Below, in pieces: positions 8,502 through 16,644 of a stretch of 52,178 nt of DNA. Location: the NCBI GenBank assembly GCA_014238125.1, contig JABABS010000048.1, positions 1-52,178 on the forward strand. The letters are read 5' to 3'. A program made the position numbers and the translations under genes. The notes beneath the pieces are model-generated. The model was not told where the DNA came from. It did no database searches and worked only from the letters and a program-made list of their open reading frames with translations. Within the stretch, counting starts at the first letter, position 1. Each line of letters begins with the position of its first letter. This DNA comes from Phycisphaerales bacterium. Its GTDB lineage: Bacteria; Planctomycetota; Phycisphaerae; Phycisphaerales; SM1A02.

Positions 8502-9053
8502 TCAGGCAGAGACTTCTCGCACTTTTATTTGGTTGTCGTAAACTTCAACGACTTCAATCGCGATGTTAGCTGGAATTACACCAGATTCTGCCATTGCGTC
8601 GAATCTTTGATCATTGATTCGCACAACACCAATTGGACGCAGAACAGTTATGGTTTCACCCGTGCAACCAACAAGGGTTTGGAGTTGGTCAAGGCGTTCA
8701 TGCCTTCGCATTTCCGATTCTTGCATAGCAAATTCACCGCCTCCATCGACCTCACCAAGAATCATTCGTTTTGCTAGCGATGAAGATGCCCAAATTTTAA
8801 AGGCGATCCAAGCAATAACTGGGCCAAAGACAATATAAATTCCAGTTGCGATTAGACCGGTGTTGATGTCATGCATGAAAAAAGAAATGAGTGAGGCGAT
8901 GATGGATAGTCCTCCAAGCAAAGCAAGCAAGCCTCCCGATGGCACAAAAATTTCGATAAAGAAAATAACAACAGCTATTGCAATAAAAATAAAAGCCCAA
9001 AGAATAGGTGAGGAACTTTGCGCAGCGGTGGTTTGTGAAAGAAAGGTAATCAT
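8502..9053 (-). CDS. NfeD-like membrane protein (short form)
   Basis: Short NfeD protein, 183 residues from ATG 9053. An upstream in-frame extension to 9125 exists, but ATG 9053 overlaps the preceding stop as ATGA (9050-9053), which supports coupled translation from there. Two to four hydrophobic helices (WAFIFIAIAVVIFFIEIFV, GGLLALLGGLSIIASLISFF) are followed by the OB-fold NfeDC domain (GCTGETITVLRPIGVVRINDQRFDAMAESG). It has no protease domain and is expected to act with FloA downstream and the long NfeD upstream. Confidence 0.85.
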   Translation of the reverse strand: MITFLSQTTAAQSSSPILWAFIFIAIAVVIFFIEIFVPSGGLLALLGGLSIIASLISFFMHDINTGLIATGIYIVFGPVIAWIAFKIWASSSLAKRMILGEVDGGGEFAMQESEMRRHERLDQLQTLVGCTGETITVLRPIGVVRINDQRFDAMAESGVIPANIAIEVVEVYDNQIKVREVSA

Positions 9054-10660
9054 GTTTTTATTTCTTCGACTTCGAGCGTCATGCCAGTGTGCATGATACG
9101 GACTATCGAACCCTGAGATATCCATTGTCCCGTTGTCGTGGCATCAAAGAGGGTATTGTCAATTTTAATCCGACCACTTGGTCGTAAATCGGTGACAGCT
9201 ATGCCTGTTGCTCCAATGGATAGGAGATCAACATGTGATCGGGCCGTAGCTGTTTCGTGTGCCGAAATGGTGTTAACAAGCACAAGTCGTTGCATCGCCG
9301 TTGCTCCGCCTAAGTATCGGACAATAAACCAACTCGCAATTGCACCTAACACGCCTCCACCGAAAATTGTGCCAAGTCCAGTGAGTAATTGTGCTTGTCC
9401 CTCTGCTGAGTAAATGTCATCAGAAACAAAAGTGCCAATAATTCCAACAAATAAAAACGCTACTCCAATGAAACCGGTAAAACCAGTTCCCGGAATGAGG
9501 AGCAGCTCTACAGCAATTAGCGAAATGCCTGCGATAACTGCGACAATCTCCCAGACATCGGCGAGCCCAGCAAGCCAGGGAGCGCCAACGATAAGCGCAA
9601 TTGAAAAAAAGGCGCCTGCAGTAAAAGTGCCGCTTGCACCTGTAAGAAACTCAACAAAGACACAAACAAGAAAAATCGCTATCAAGATAATCCGGATGGG
9701 CCAACTGACAAGGATTCGGACAAGTTTTTCTGACCAGTTCACATCTAATCTGAGAAGGTTCTGTGCGCCAAACCATATCTTCAAGGCAGCATCATCGGAA
9801 ACGATGCCATCGACGAGTCCGTATTGAGATGCTTCGGCAGGTTTGAGCGTGAGGAGTCTATCATTTGGAACAACTTGTCGAACCAATTTCCACGTTGAGG
9901 CATCTTCTTTATTTAGCGTGGGTCTACTTGTTGGAAGTTGTTGTGCAAAATTTGGATCCCAAGGTTCAGTAGAATTTTCAGTTTCAACTTGACTGAGTTT
10001 TGTAATAGTGTCAAAAAAAGGCGAAAAGATATGTTCACCTTGGACGTCACTGGCAATTGGGGAAAATGTTTGCGGGGGCAATTCGCTAAATATAGTTTCG
10101 TATTCTGATTTATTCACACAAACAGTTTCATTTGTTTTAGTGTTTTGCAAAAGCCAAAGTTCGATACCAACACTCACAAACGCTTCAACAAGATGTTCGT
10201 CATAATGATTTCGACGGGCAGAGTCTACAACTTCAGCAAGAATAGGCGATTCGATTTTCGCTCGTTCAGTAGCAGGGAGTGGACCCATTGCTGTGATTGG
10301 GGCAGCGTCGCCAAAAGTGCTATTTGGTGCGACAATTATTTCTCTGCAAGCAAGTGCAATGATTGTGCCAGCAGAGAACGCATGAGGATGAATCCAAGCA
10401 ACTGTGTTTGGAGGTGCGTTGTTTTTTATTTCATAACAAATTTGAAGTGTTGGAAGAAGCCCACCACCAGGTGTGTTGAGTTCAATGACGATCGCATCAG
10501 CGCCTTCAGCATCCTCGAGTCTCCGCTTGAACGAGCTTGCTGTGATATTGTCAACCTCGCCTTCAATGGTGATGATCACAACATTTTGCGCTTGCCGATA
10601 TGCAGGTACAGGCATAGGTGCTGCTGTGATCACTGAAAGGAACGTTGCGAGAAAGAGCAT
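9050..10660 (-). CDS. NfeD family ClpP-class membrane serine protease (long form)
   Basis: Long NfeD protein, 536 residues from ATG 10660 (a TTG start 15 bases upstream is also in frame). It has an N-terminal signal peptide (MLFLATFLSVITAAPMP), a ClpP/crotonase-like protease domain (VVIITIEGEVDNITASSF, ELNTPGGG, HAFSAGTIIALAC with the likely nucleophile Ser in SAG, APNSTFGDAAPI), a central insertion, a multi-helix membrane region (about 330-450) and a C-terminal NfeDC OB-fold domain. It heads the nfeD-nfeD-floA operon. A TACAAT hexamer ends 6 bases before the ATG and no Shine-Dalgarno is present, so the mRNA may be leaderless. Confidence 0.88.
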   Translation of the reverse strand: MLFLATFLSVITAAPMPVPAYRQAQNVVIITIEGEVDNITASSFKRRLEDAEGADAIVIELNTPGGGLLPTLQICYEIKNNAPPNTVAWIHPHAFSAGTIIALACREIIVAPNSTFGDAAPITAMGPLPATERAKIESPILAEVVDSARRNHYDEHLVEAFVSVGIELWLLQNTKTNETVCVNKSEYETIFSELPPQTFSPIASDVQGEHIFSPFFDTITKLSQVETENSTEPWDPNFAQQLPTSRPTLNKEDASTWKLVRQVVPNDRLLTLKPAEASQYGLVDGIVSDDAALKIWFGAQNLLRLDVNWSEKLVRILVSWPIRIILIAIFLVCVFVEFLTGASGTFTAGAFFSIALIVGAPWLAGLADVWEIVAVIAGISLIAVELLLIPGTGFTGFIGVAFLFVGIIGTFVSDDIYSAEGQAQLLTGLGTIFGGGVLGAIASWFIVRYLGGATAMQRLVLVNTISAHETATARSHVDLLSIGATGIAVTDLRPSGRIKIDNTLFDATTTGQWISQGSIVRIMHTGMTLEVEEIKT

Positions 10661-10666
10661 GTTTGT

Positions 10667-10672
10667 ATTGTA
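10667..10672 (-). promoter_or_regulatory. -10 element placed 6 bases before nfeD start
   Basis: TACAAT on the minus strand is followed by ACAAAC and then the ATG of the long nfeD gene. No convincing -35 is seen at 16-18 bases. It fits the leaderless pattern found at other gene starts in the window. Confidence 0.4.
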
Positions 10673-10724
10673 CAAATAACTGTGGGTGAATTATTCTCAA
10701 CATAAAATATTATAAACATTGCAG

Positions 10725-10760
10725 AAAAAACCGACCGCAGTTTGGAACTGCGGTCGGTTT
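10725..10760 (-). terminator. Rho-independent terminator after the prepilin operon
   Basis: On the minus strand a 15-bp perfect stem, AAACCGACCGCAGTT / AACTGCGGTCGGTTT (10746-10760 and 10728-10742), with a 3-base loop is followed by further T residues. It lies 28 bases after the second prepilin-like stop and separates that unit from the nfeD operon. Confidence 0.9.
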
Positions 10761-10787
10761 GGGAAACAAATTAGATTGAAAGAAAAA

Positions 10788-11714
10788 TCAATCGAAACGC
10801 ATGTTTGTAACACCACCGTATTTGCCGTTGTTAGTATCAATTTCACCAATAGCAGTGTGGGTTAAGACAACGTCTGCACCTGTACCTGAATCTGCACCGG
10901 ATCCAAAAGCAGGATCAACTGCTTCTGTTTCTTCAGCGAAGAGGTTGTCAGGAGTTGTAACACCATTGGCGCTCGTGTAGGAAACGTTTTCTGGATAGAA
11001 TGTGTCGGTAACTTCGGTATGGTTATCACCATAGCCGATGATCCCTTTCCATTCATTCTTGATGCCGTGAAAACCGAGGCTCAGTGAAGGAGTAGACAAG
11101 TCAACAATGCCGTTAGCAGGTCCACGGGTACCAAGGACTGCATAACCACTATCGTTTTGGAGGCTGATGCCCCAGTGTTGAAAACGGCGCTCGCCAGTAA
11201 TTGGCATGATCGCGTAACTGTTGTTGCACGTTTCGGTACTTGAAGGATCATCGCTTAGCGCATTATCAAAGTTGGCATCCCACATAACCCAGCCACCGGG
11301 TGTTGGGTCATAGACACTATGGTCGTAATCATCGTCTACATAGATAGCACCATTTGGTTCTGTTGGTGCGAAGAGGATGTCAGTTGTAAACAAGTTTTGC
11401 ATGATGCACAACGAAAGCATGGAACCGTGATCATTGAGCGATACGTCTTCAGGTCCACGACCTTTGACGAAATCGCCGATGACAGGATCTTGCAATCGTT
11501 GTTCAAGGCCGGGGATAGGAAAAGCACCATCGTGGTCACTTGTCCAAGTTGTCCATCCATCAGCAATTGCTTTGACTTGACTCGAATCCTTTAGGATCAT
11601 GGCTTGCGCGCGGGCGCGGCCAAGAGCAGGAACTAAAATACTCAATAAGAGTGCGATGATTGACATCACCACAAGCAACTCAATGAGCGTAAAACCTTTT
11701 TTATGTTGTTTCAT
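10788..11714 (-). CDS. Prepilin-like protein with type IV N-terminal methylation motif (second of pair)
   Basis: 308 residues from ATG 11714, preceded by GGAGAT (11722-11727) at 7 bases. A TTG at 11729 is in frame but contains this Shine-Dalgarno. The N-terminus KKGFTLIELLVVMSIIALLL is a prepilin peptidase site (cleavage after G, with Glu5) followed by the hydrophobic pilin helix. The large C-terminal globular region (about 270 residues) is rich in Asp, Ser, Thr and Gly. Such long pilin-like proteins are abundant in planctomycetes and their role (pseudopilus, surface layer or attachment) is not known. It follows its paralogue by 51 bases and ends in a strong terminator. Confidence 0.85.
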   Translation of the reverse strand: MKQHKKGFTLIELLVVMSIIALLLSILVPALGRARAQAMILKDSSQVKAIADGWTTWTSDHDGAFPIPGLEQRLQDPVIGDFVKGRGPEDVSLNDHGSMLSLCIMQNLFTTDILFAPTEPNGAIYVDDDYDHSVYDPTPGGWVMWDANFDNALSDDPSSTETCNNSYAIMPITGERRFQHWGISLQNDSGYAVLGTRGPANGIVDLSTPSLSLGFHGIKNEWKGIIGYGDNHTEVTDTFYPENVSYTSANGVTTPDNLFAEETEAVDPAFGSGADSGTGADVVLTHTAIGEIDTNNGKYGGVTNMRFD

Positions 11715-11765
11715 AAATGAAATCTCCAATTGTTATACATGAACGTATAGGTCATGTCATTGTTG

Positions 11766-12785
11766 TTACGGGCGAAGTTCGTCATTGCAAAGGAGAATGT
11801 CGTCGATACCAGCGGGTGACGAAGGATCACTTGCCCAATAGTTCATTACTAACCAGATGTCCTTTGAGGGGGCGCCTGGGTTTACTGCATCACCATCATA
11901 ATCTGCAAATTCTGCATTAAAGATGTTGTCCTTGATCGTAGCAAACGAATCTTGTGGTGAGTAAACAATGCCAGTTGGCCATTGTGATTTAGCGTAATGC
12001 GCCGAAGCATCGCCAGAAACATACACGCCTTCCCATTGTTTTGGGGCACCGTAAAGTTCAAGCGTTGGGGATTTTGCAAATTCATCGCCCTCGTACGCAC
12101 CAAGTTTTGGGCCGCGGCTAGAAAGAACGATGGTGTGATGATCAGTGCCAGCTTTCCAGAGCATGTCTCGTCGTTTCCCCACCATTGCGAGGTGTGAGTA
12201 CGAGGTATGGCAAACATCATCAGGAACTTCGTTACCGCCTCGGCCCTGGCCACCAATATCACCAGAGAATACTGGATCCCAATATTGATCGACGTCGGGA
12301 GCAGTGTCGTATGCTTCATAATTGTAGGGAACTTCTCCAGCATTTTTTGAAGAGTCGCCTTTCATGGCAACGATTGAGTTGACTTCAACGGGGCTTACTA
12401 GAACATCAGGGTTGAAGTAATTCTGTGCAATCATTGCAGAGTACAAGTTGCCTGTGTTGTTCTCTGACCAGTCAGGGGCGCCAAAGCCAGCAGCTTCGAT
12501 TGCACCAGTTGGTCCGTTGTAACTATCGGGTGTTGCGTTGTTTGCTAAGTTTGCAGCTTTGCGGTTAATATGACTTGGAAGCGGGAACGAGTTGGTGGGT
12601 TCGCCATCTGCATAGATGAGGAATGTTTTGACAACACCATTAAGTTGAGCTTGGTCTTTACGTTTTTTCGCTGCGGCCATTGCACCGGACAAAGCTGGTA
12701 AGAGCAAGCCCATTAAGAGTGCGATGATTGCGATAACGACCAAAAGTTCAATGAGGGTAAAACCTCGAATTTTGCGTTTCATCAT
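11766..12785 (-). CDS. Prepilin-like protein with type IV N-terminal methylation motif (first of pair)
   Basis: 339 residues with N-terminus KRKIRGFTLIELLVVIAIIA, a canonical class III signal (cleavage after Gly, with Glu5), followed by a pilin helix and an AMAAAKKRKDQAQLNGV segment. The globular part shares the HTSYSHLAMVGKRR and SSRGPKLG-type spacing with the downstream gene (SYAIMPITGERR, GTRGPANG), so the two are paralogues. AGGAGAT (12792-12798) is a strong ribosome site. Tandem ATG codons at 12785 and 12782 are both usable. Upstream lies a long gene-free, hairpin-rich region that may be its leader. Confidence 0.85.
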   Translation of the reverse strand: MMKRKIRGFTLIELLVVIAIIALLMGLLLPALSGAMAAAKKRKDQAQLNGVVKTFLIYADGEPTNSFPLPSHINRKAANLANNATPDSYNGPTGAIEAAGFGAPDWSENNTGNLYSAMIAQNYFNPDVLVSPVEVNSIVAMKGDSSKNAGEVPYNYEAYDTAPDVDQYWDPVFSGDIGGQGRGGNEVPDDVCHTSYSHLAMVGKRRDMLWKAGTDHHTIVLSSRGPKLGAYEGDEFAKSPTLELYGAPKQWEGVYVSGDASAHYAKSQWPTGIVYSPQDSFATIKDNIFNAEFADYDGDAVNPGAPSKDIWLVMNYWASDPSSPAGIDDILLCNDELRP

Positions 12786-13255
12786 TTGTTTATCTCCTAA
12801 ATAAATAAAACATATAGAACGGGTAGGTGATTGATTGGAAACGAAATCGCGTGGTTTGTTGTCACGCTCATCCCTGACACGATGAAACGTACATCACACA
12901 TATTTGTTCCGGTCAATCAACCGAACGAGAACGTACGGCTCAATCGCACAAAAGTACGACAGTGAACCGGGCGGTCTCGCACAAATTACATTGTGAAAAG
13001 GACCACCGCACTTGCTAACAAACACCACCAAGGTGAACGTAGCGTCGAAATGTCGACCAGTGCGGCGGAATCAAATGTGCCCAGATAGGGCGAATAAGAG
13101 CGGTTAACTGAATCGCAGAATAATCGAATAGTTACCGCAGCCGGTCTTTCCCCCTATATATGTACATGATTGTGGGCTCGTCGGTTCCCGTCAAGTCCAA
13201 AAAAGGCGCTAGAGAAAAAAATTTTTAAAAAACTGACACAGGTCCGATAAAACCG
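12786..13255. other. 470-base gene-free region rich in inverted repeats
   Basis: No ORF of note is present. Successive hairpins can be read. One is GTTC-c-GGT / ACC-GAAC (12906-12926). The next are CGTAC / GTACG (12932-12958) and CACAA / TTGTG (12980-12995). A three-way arrangement follows, closed by CCGCACT (13006-13012) and AGTGCGG (13059-13065), holding the small hairpins CACC / GGTG (13023-13035) and GTCGA / TCGAC (13044-13057). The last is GCGGTTAACT / AGTTACCGC (13100-13138). It lies 5' of the prepilin pair and 3' of ridA, both on the minus strand. It could be a long mRNA leader, a separate small RNA or a DNA-level control region. Confidence 0.5.
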
Positions 13256-13726
13256 CTATTTATCTTTAATTTCAAAGGCAGCTTCGACTTCAACAGTCGC
13301 ACCTAGGGGGAGCCCAATCGAACCTAGGGCCACGCGGACGTGCCGGCCAGATTCGCCAAAGATAGCCACCATCATGTCACTCACGCCATTGGCAACTAGC
13401 GATTGGTCTGTAAAACCCGGATCGCTTGCAACATAAACTCGAAGTTGTACAACGCGGGATATTCTTTCAAGATCACCTTCAAGTGCTTCACCGGCAACGG
13501 CAAGCGCGTTGAGCCCACAAATCTCTGCCGCTGTAATCGCAGCCTCGATTGGTTGAGCATTTGGCACAGATCCTTTGTATTTCAATTCCCCGTCAACTAT
13601 GGGAATCTGACCGCTAGTTATGAGAATATTTCCACAAAAAATAGTAGGGACGTAGGTCGCAACCGGCTTGGGTGGCGTTGGGAGTGAAAATCCTAGTTCG
13701 CGAATTCGATCGAGTACTGTTGTCAT
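13256..13726 (-). CDS. RidA/YjgF/YER057c/UK114 family protein
   Basis: 156-residue member of the Rid superfamily. RidA proper hydrolyses reactive enamine/imine intermediates from PLP enzymes. Motifs are LPTPPKPVATYVP, ILITSGQIP, the central ERISRVVQLRVYVAS segment and GRHVRVALGSIGLPLGATVEVEAAFEI with an Arg in the active-site position. The longer N-terminus and the GRHxR motif match the subgroup that differs from E. coli RidA, so substrate specificity is uncertain. TATCAT (13733-13738) ends 6 bases before the ATG with no Shine-Dalgarno. It diverges from the aldolase gene with only 43 bases between starts. Confidence 0.88.
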   Translation of the reverse strand: MTTVLDRIRELGFSLPTPPKPVATYVPTIFCGNILITSGQIPIVDGELKYKGSVPNAQPIEAAITAAEICGLNALAVAGEALEGDLERISRVVQLRVYVASDPGFTDQSLVANGVSDMMVAIFGESGRHVRVALGSIGLPLGATVEVEAAFEIKDK

Positions 13727-13732
13727 GGTTAC

Positions 13733-13762
13733 ATGATATCACTCTGCAAGTGAGGGTATGAT
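13733..13762. promoter_or_regulatory. Back-to-back -10 elements for ridA (-) and the aldolase (+)
   Basis: TATCAT on the minus strand (13733-13738) is 6 bases from the ridA ATG. TATGAT on the plus strand (13757-13762) is 7 bases from the aldolase ATG. Any -35 elements would have to overlap the opposite gene's promoter. Both fit leaderless transcription. Confidence 0.4.
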
Positions 13763-13769
13763 TCCCCGC

Positions 13770-14405
13770 ATGGAACTTTATATAGACACTGCTAACATTG
13801 ACGAAATCCGTAATGCCGCTGACCTTGGTGTGCTTGACGGGGTAACAACAAATCCAAGTTTGATCGCACGTGAAGGTGTTGATTTTCATTCGCGAATGGC
13901 GGAGATTTGCGATATTGTTTCTGGCCCCGTGAGCGCAGAAGTTGTCTCAGTTGAACATGATGGCATGATCTCAGAGGCAGACGAGTTGCTCAAAATTGCC
14001 TCGAATATTGTGATTAAACTTCCCTGCACCGTTGACGGTCTTAAAGCATGCAAGACTCTTTCGGATCGCGGAGTGAAAGTGAACATGACCCTTTGTTTTC
14101 AACCACTGCAAGCAATGATGGTCGCAAAAGCCGGCGCGTTTCTTGTGAGCCCTTTTCTTGGTCGTATTGATGACATTGGCGGTGATGGGATGGAATTGAT
14201 CCAGCAAATACGTACGATTTATGATAATTATGGCTACACAACAAAAATTCTTTCAGCATCAATTCGTCATCCGTTACACCTCGTCCAATGTGCGCTAGTT
14301 GGCTCAGATGTTGCAACAGTGCCGTATAAAGTAATTTCTCAAATGATGAAACATCCTTTGACAGACAGTGGTCTCGCAGCGTTTCTAGCTGATTGGAATA
14401 AATAG
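13770..14405 (+). CDS. Transaldolase-like / fructose-6-phosphate aldolase family protein
   Basis: Small (211-residue) class I aldolase of the TalB-related FSA/MipB group, acting on sugar phosphates by a Schiff base. The start MELYIDTANIDEIRNAADLG is the family N-terminus, so ATG 13770 is preferred over ATG 13758. Other motifs are GVTTNPSLIAREG, IVIKLPCT with the Schiff-base Lys83, SPFLGRIDDIG and ILSASIRHPLHL. Whether it works as transaldolase (pentose phosphate pathway) or as F6P aldolase cannot be told from the sequence. Confidence 0.88.
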   Translation: MELYIDTANIDEIRNAADLGVLDGVTTNPSLIAREGVDFHSRMAEICDIVSGPVSAEVVSVEHDGMISEADELLKIASNIVIKLPCTVDGLKACKTLSDRGVKVNMTLCFQPLQAMMVAKAGAFLVSPFLGRIDDIGGDGMELIQQIRTIYDNYGYTTKILSASIRHPLHLVQCALVGSDVATVPYKVISQMMKHPLTDSGLAAFLADWNK

Positions 14406-14472
14406 CGGCGCTTATTTCGTTATAGCGGCATTCGACCTTCGCTCGCTGCCCGTCACTTCGTTATGTTCTATC

Positions 14473-14493
14473 GGTGACCCAGACAAGGTCACC
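14473..14493. repeat. Inverted repeat in the gap after the aldolase gene
   Basis: GGTGACC (14473-14479) and GGTCACC (14487-14493) form a perfect 7-bp stem around the loop CAGACAA. No T-run follows on either strand, so it is not a standard terminator. It lies in the 162-base gap between two convergent genes, which otherwise shows nothing. Confidence 0.5.
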
Positions 14494-14567
14494 TGCTTCC
14501 CGCGCCTCGTAACAGATTGCAATCTAAGTTCTCGGTGCAGGCTCTAACTCCGAAACGAACAAAGCGT

Positions 14568-15872
14568 TTATGTAAGTATAATTGCGATTAATATTAAATT
14601 GATGACGACGCTAATTCCAAGGAATGTGAGATACATCATGGTCAAATCTCCACTCCCGCTTTTCTGAAAAGATTCAATTTGAGGCGCGACGGGTGCACCA
14701 GATGAAGTTGATTTCGCAACTTCAGAGAGCAAAGAAAAATCTAACGTTGGTTGTGCAAACTGGGGCTGGTCACCGGAAACGACTGCATCGATATCCTCAA
14801 TTAAATCTCGAGCACTCTGGTACCGACGCGAGACGTCTTTTGTCATCATCATTTCAATTATCTGCGAAAATCCAGCAGAAAGTGAATTGTTAACATGGTC
14901 AGGTGGAACTAAATCCTGCTTGAGATGCCGATGCATCACATCGGAAGGGTTCTTGCCCGGAAAGGGAACTTTACCTGTCACAAGGTGATAAATCGTCGCG
15001 CCAAGGCTGTAAATATCTGCAGCTGGTGTGATGTCTACCTTGCCACGAATTTGTTCGGGGCTAATGTAGTATGGTGTTCCATATGCTCGTCCCGCTTCGG
15101 CTTCAGCAGATTCGACGTCTGACATGGCACGAGCCAAACCTAGATCTGCAAGTTTTACATCACCCTTGGATGAAATCATTATATTTTTTGGTTTAACGTC
15201 CCGGTGAATGAAACCCGCTTCGTGTGCATGTTCCAAGGCGCATGCAACTTGACGAAGAATTGAAATTGCTTCTTTTTCACCTACTTGCTTTTCTTCTTCT
15301 AGTCGATCAAAGGCAGTGATGCCATCGACAAATTCCATCACGAAATAGTGGTGTTCTCCAGAAAGACCAACGTCATACGCTTGGACAATATTAGGATGAT
15401 TGAGTTTTGCTGCGGCGCGACCTTCTTTATAGAAACGATCAATAAATTCTTTGTTGCTTGAAAATTTAGTAGGTAAAACTTTGATTGCAACGGGTCGATC
15501 TAAACTTTCTTGCAATGCAAGAAACACTGTTGCCATTGCGCCAGCACCAAGTTTTCTAATGATTTTGTAACCGGAAATTCGTTGAGTGGATTTACGAGTA
15601 TCAAAGTCAGATTGCAATCTGTCGATTTGACGGTTCGTGACATAATTGTGATTGATAAGAAGATCACTCAGTGTGTGCCCTGAACCCGACCCGCCGGTTT
15701 CTTCTAGAAGTGTATTGCACTCAGCTAATTCTTCAGGCGTGATGAACCCGTTTTCAACAACGAGTTTTCCAAGCATGGTGTCAAAACCAAATGTAGAAGC
15801 TCCGGGGCTTCGAGTACTTTTTGGTGTCGACAGCTCTGGTGTATCGCTTTCGTTGTTAGTTTGGTCACTCAT
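14568..15872 (-). CDS. Membrane-anchored serine/threonine protein kinase with N-terminal GspE-N-like domain
   Basis: 434 residues. Residues about 33-86 (MLGKLVVENGFITPEELAE ... SDLLINHNYVTNRQIDRL) resemble the N-terminal domain of type II secretion ATPase GspE. A Hanks-type kinase follows: Gly loop GAGAMATV (109-116), Lys131, HRDVKPKN (223-230), DLG in place of DFG (243-245) and SPEQIRG in place of APE. After a Ser/Pro linker a single C-terminal helix (YLTFLGISVVINLILIAIIL) anchors it in the membrane with the kinase inside. A near-consensus promoter places transcription start at or next to the ATG. The DLG change is common in active planctomycete kinases. Confidence 0.9.
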   Translation of the reverse strand: MSDQTNNESDTPELSTPKSTRSPGASTFGFDTMLGKLVVENGFITPEELAECNTLLEETGGSGSGHTLSDLLINHNYVTNRQIDRLQSDFDTRKSTQRISGYKIIRKLGAGAMATVFLALQESLDRPVAIKVLPTKFSSNKEFIDRFYKEGRAAAKLNHPNIVQAYDVGLSGEHHYFVMEFVDGITAFDRLEEEKQVGEKEAISILRQVACALEHAHEAGFIHRDVKPKNIMISSKGDVKLADLGLARAMSDVESAEAEAGRAYGTPYYISPEQIRGKVDITPAADIYSLGATIYHLVTGKVPFPGKNPSDVMHRHLKQDLVPPDHVNNSLSAGFSQIIEMMMTKDVSRRYQSARDLIEDIDAVVSGDQPQFAQPTLDFSLLSEVAKSTSSGAPVAPQIESFQKSGSGDLTMMYLTFLGISVVINLILIAIILT

Positions 15873-15880
15873 GGTATTAA

Positions 15881-15909
15881 ACTATGGTCACATCCTACCA
15901 CTCTGTCAA
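15881..15909 (-). promoter_or_regulatory. Sigma70-type promoter of the kinase gene, 8 bases before ATG
   Basis: TTGACA (15904-15909) is a perfect -35, followed by a 17-base spacer and CATAGT (15881-15886). Only TTAATACC separates this -10 from the ATG, so the expected transcript is leaderless. Confidence 0.6.
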
Positions 15910-16008
15910 GTGAATAGTGAAATTAAACACAAGGAACAGGTGACGGTACTATGTTGCGATGTTTAAGTGTACGCGTTTGGAACACTCAGGCCTCAAAGGA
16001 TTTAGTCA

Positions 16009-16593
16009 ATGAATTGGCAAACTCCCCTTATTCTTGCAAGTACTTCACCTCGAAGGCGTGAACTCCTTAATGAGGCTGGGATTGCAGCGATTGCGTTGCC
16101 TCCAAATATTGATGATTCTCAATATACATGTGGAACCATGTCGCCTAGAGAGTGGGTCACGTCTCTTGCGATTCTAAAAGCACGAAGTATTGTTAGTTCA
16201 TATCGTCAAGGGAGCGGAACAGTTTTAGCGGCTGATACAGTTTGTGTTGTAGATAGCGGAATTCTTGGTCAGCCGCAGAACGCCGATGAAGCGAGATCGA
16301 TGATCCACATGCTGCGTAACCGAGCACACGATGTTTACACTGGCTGGTGTATCAAGACAATACACGGGAATAGGTCTTCATTTGGTTGTGAAACTACAGT
16401 TGTTTCGATTGGGATGATTTCAAATGAAGACATCGATACTTATATTCAAAGTGGAAAGTGGCAAGGCAAGGCTGGCGGGTACAATTTGAGCGAGCAGTTG
16501 GTTGCAGGCTGGCCGCTTACTTGGCAAGGTGATCCAACTAGTGTGATGGGTCTACCGATGGAACGATTAATGGAAGAATTTTCTCGAAAGTAA
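16009..16593 (+). CDS. maf: Maf-like nucleotide pyrophosphatase
   Basis: House-cleaning nucleoside triphosphate pyrophosphatase of the Maf/YhdE family, acting on dTTP/UTP or modified nucleotides. The 194-residue protein begins with LILASTSPRRRELLNEAG, the phosphate-binding family motif, and has VLAADTVCVVDSGILGQPQNADEAR and GKAGGYNLSEQ (KAGGYGIQ in relatives). It is the first gene of a plus-strand group with lpxK and the M24 peptidase. AAAGGA occurs about 10 bases before the ATG. Confidence 0.9.
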   Translation: MNWQTPLILASTSPRRRELLNEAGIAAIALPPNIDDSQYTCGTMSPREWVTSLAILKARSIVSSYRQGSGTVLAADTVCVVDSGILGQPQNADEARSMIHMLRNRAHDVYTGWCIKTIHGNRSSFGCETTVVSIGMISNEDIDTYIQSGKWQGKAGGYNLSEQLVAGWPLTWQGDPTSVMGLPMERLMEEFSRK

Positions 16594-16644
16594 TGTAATC
16601 TGAAACAACCACTTCCAACTTGGCTCAATTGTGTTGCATACCCA

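Noticed and set aside
12786-13255. RNase P RNA, SRP RNA or 6S RNA
   Set aside because: The conserved core sequences of these RNAs are not present on either strand.
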